Assembly: GCA_009781695.1 (NCBI GenBank)
Contig: WQVH01000002.1
Location: 1 to 64,000 of the forward strand
Direction of reading: 5' to 3'
Source of the DNA: Oscillospiraceae bacterium
GTDB lineage: Bacteria; Bacillota; Clostridia; Oscillospirales; Oscillospiraceae
Length of the DNA: 64,000 bases
Shown here: one piece after another, positions 63,043 to 64,000 of the stretch
Position numbering within the stretch: position 1 is the first letter of the stretch
Layout: each line of letters begins with the position of its first letter
The notes under the pieces: generated by a model
What the model saw: only the letters and a program-made list of their open reading frames with translations
Told to the model about the DNA's origin: nothing
Databases searched by the model: none
Translations under genes and position numbers: made by a program

Positions 63043-64000
63043 ATGGCACTGACAACGAATAAAATGGTCTTGGATTTCGTAGAAGAAATGAAAACTTTGG
63101 CAAACCCTGACCATGTCGTCTGGATCGACGGCAGCAAAGAGCAGTTGGATACGCTGAAAGAAGAAGCTTGTGCAACAGGTGAGCTGATTAAGCTCGACCA
63201 AGAAAAACTCCCCGGATGCTATTATCATCGCTCAGCGATTGATGATGTTGCGCGTGTCGAAGACAGAACATATATCTGCTGCAATCAGGAGGTTGATGCA
63301 GGTCCTAACAATAACTGGATGGCTCCTGAAGACGCTTACGCTATGGCTAAGGATATCTTCAAAAACTCCATGGTAGGGCGCACGATGTATGTCATCCCAT
63401 TTTCTATGGGGCCCATCGGCTCTCCATTTGCCAAAGCAGGCGTAGAACTTACAGACTCTATCTATGTCGTTTTGAACATGGACATCATGACGCGCATCGG
63501 CGCACGTGTATTTGAAATGCTCGGCGATTCCAATGATTTCGTGCGCGGGATGCATAGCAAATGTGAATTGGACGCACGCAGACGCTATATTCTGCATTTT
63601 CCGGAAGATAATGCCATCTGGAGCATGAACTCCGGATATGGCGGCAATGTCCTGCTTGGCAAGAAATGCTTTGCACTTCGTATGGCTTCTTATCAGGGCA
63701 AAAATGAAGGATGGCTTGCCGAACACATGCTGATTCTCGGCATAGAAAACCCACAAGGTGAGGTATCGTATATCGCCGGTGCATTCCCTTCCGCTTGCGG
63801 CAAAACAAATCTGGCCATGCTCATACCTCCGGAGCTCTACAAAAAGAAGGGTTACAAAGTCTGGACTGTCGGTGATGATATTGCATGGCTTCGTGTTGGT
63901 GAAGACGGCAGGCTTTGGGCCATAAATCCTGAAAACGGCTTCTTTGGTGTTGCCCCCGGAACAAATATGAAGTCCAATCCTAATGCCGTTGCAAGCACCA
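63043..64000 (+). CDS. pckG: phosphoenolpyruvate carboxykinase (GTP), 5' part, cut by window end
   Basis: 319 codons are present; the full enzyme has about 590-620. The start MALTTNKMVLDFVEEMKTLA, the substrate loop IPFSMGPIGSPFAKAGVELT, the Mn/substrate region SGYGGNVLLGKKC and the kinase-1a P-loop GAFPSACGKTNLAM identify the GTP-type enzyme that interconverts oxaloacetate and phosphoenolpyruvate. The C-terminal GTP site lies outside the window. GGGGGG precedes the ATG. The GTP form, unlike the ATP form, is seen in only part of the Clostridia. Confidence 0.9.
   Translation, partial: MALTTNKMVLDFVEEMKTLANPDHVVWIDGSKEQLDTLKEEACATGELIKLDQEKLPGCYYHRSAIDDVARVEDRTYICCNQEVDAGPNNNWMAPEDAYAMAKDIFKNSMVGRTMYVIPFSMGPIGSPFAKAGVELTDSIYVVLNMDIMTRIGARVFEMLGDSNDFVRGMHSKCELDARRRYILHFPEDNAIWSMNSGYGGNVLLGKKCFALRMASYQGKNEGWLAEHMLILGIENPQGEVSYIAGAFPSACGKTNLAMLIPPELYKKKGYKVWTVGDDIAWLRVGEDGRLWAINPENGFFGVAPGTNMKSNPNAVAST

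Overview
The window is chromosomal DNA of a Gram-positive anaerobe, most likely a clostridial Firmicute. The evidence is the S10-spc-alpha ribosomal operon with a zinc-type S14, an adenylate kinase with a four-cysteine lid, and the gene order adk-map-KOW protein-infA-rpmJ. Other pointers are S-layer homology (SLH) and copper-amine-oxidase-like stalk proteins, a GTP-type PEP carboxykinase, and an acyl-CoA dehydrogenase next to a two-subunit CoA-transferase. No rRNA, tRNA or CRISPR array was seen.

Left part (1-33.2 kb): an accessory region with many damaged genes. It holds a lipoprotein and a GNAT acetyltransferase; a truncated DinB gene; an MFS pump with a TetR regulator that lacks an ordinary start; an Rpn-type nuclease; and a frameshifted MerR gene. 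A FecBCD-type ABC importer with a methyltransferase follows; its binding-protein gene is frameshifted and lies behind a promoter, a long structured leader and a terminator, which looks like riboswitch control. Beside it are a frameshifted LysR gene and the stub of a flavoprotein gene.

From 15.1 to 20.7 kb lies a small defence/toxin-antitoxin island. It has DUF3795, DUF3791 and DUF3990 genes, a ParB-fold protein paired with a Dam-type DNA methyltransferase, an orphan Phd antitoxin, partial duplications, and a DUF559 nuclease gene between 51-bp inverted repeats. A response regulator and an FtsX permease fused by deletion follow. Intact housekeeping functions come next: a TrpXYZ-like ABC importer, a WYL regulator, a glyoxalase-fold protein, a stalk/Ltp protein, pssA-psd for phosphatidylethanolamine, a cysteine synthase, a MATE pump and a lipoprotein cyclophilin.

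Middle (33.2-49.6 kb): 28 ribosomal-protein genes plus secY, adk, map, infA, a KOW protein and rpoA, all on the minus strand. They are read from a consensus promoter at 49.55-49.58 kb through a leader of about 300 nt. Oddities are a repetitive glycine/YNR tail on S3, a tandem ~104-bp repeat between rpsN and rpsH, and a palindromic element between rpsJ and rplC.

Right part (49.9-64 kb): a DUF4160/DUF2442 pair, a large S-layer protein, an internally deleted IS3 element lying in a second decayed DUF3791/DUF3990 locus, an SLH-trypsin protease, a DUF554 membrane protein, a hybrid histidine kinase, an operon for short-chain acyl-CoA metabolism (acyl-CoA dehydrogenase and CoA-transferase A and B), and the 5' part of pckG, cut by the window end.

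All coordinates were read by eye. Family names rest on recalled motifs, not on searches.
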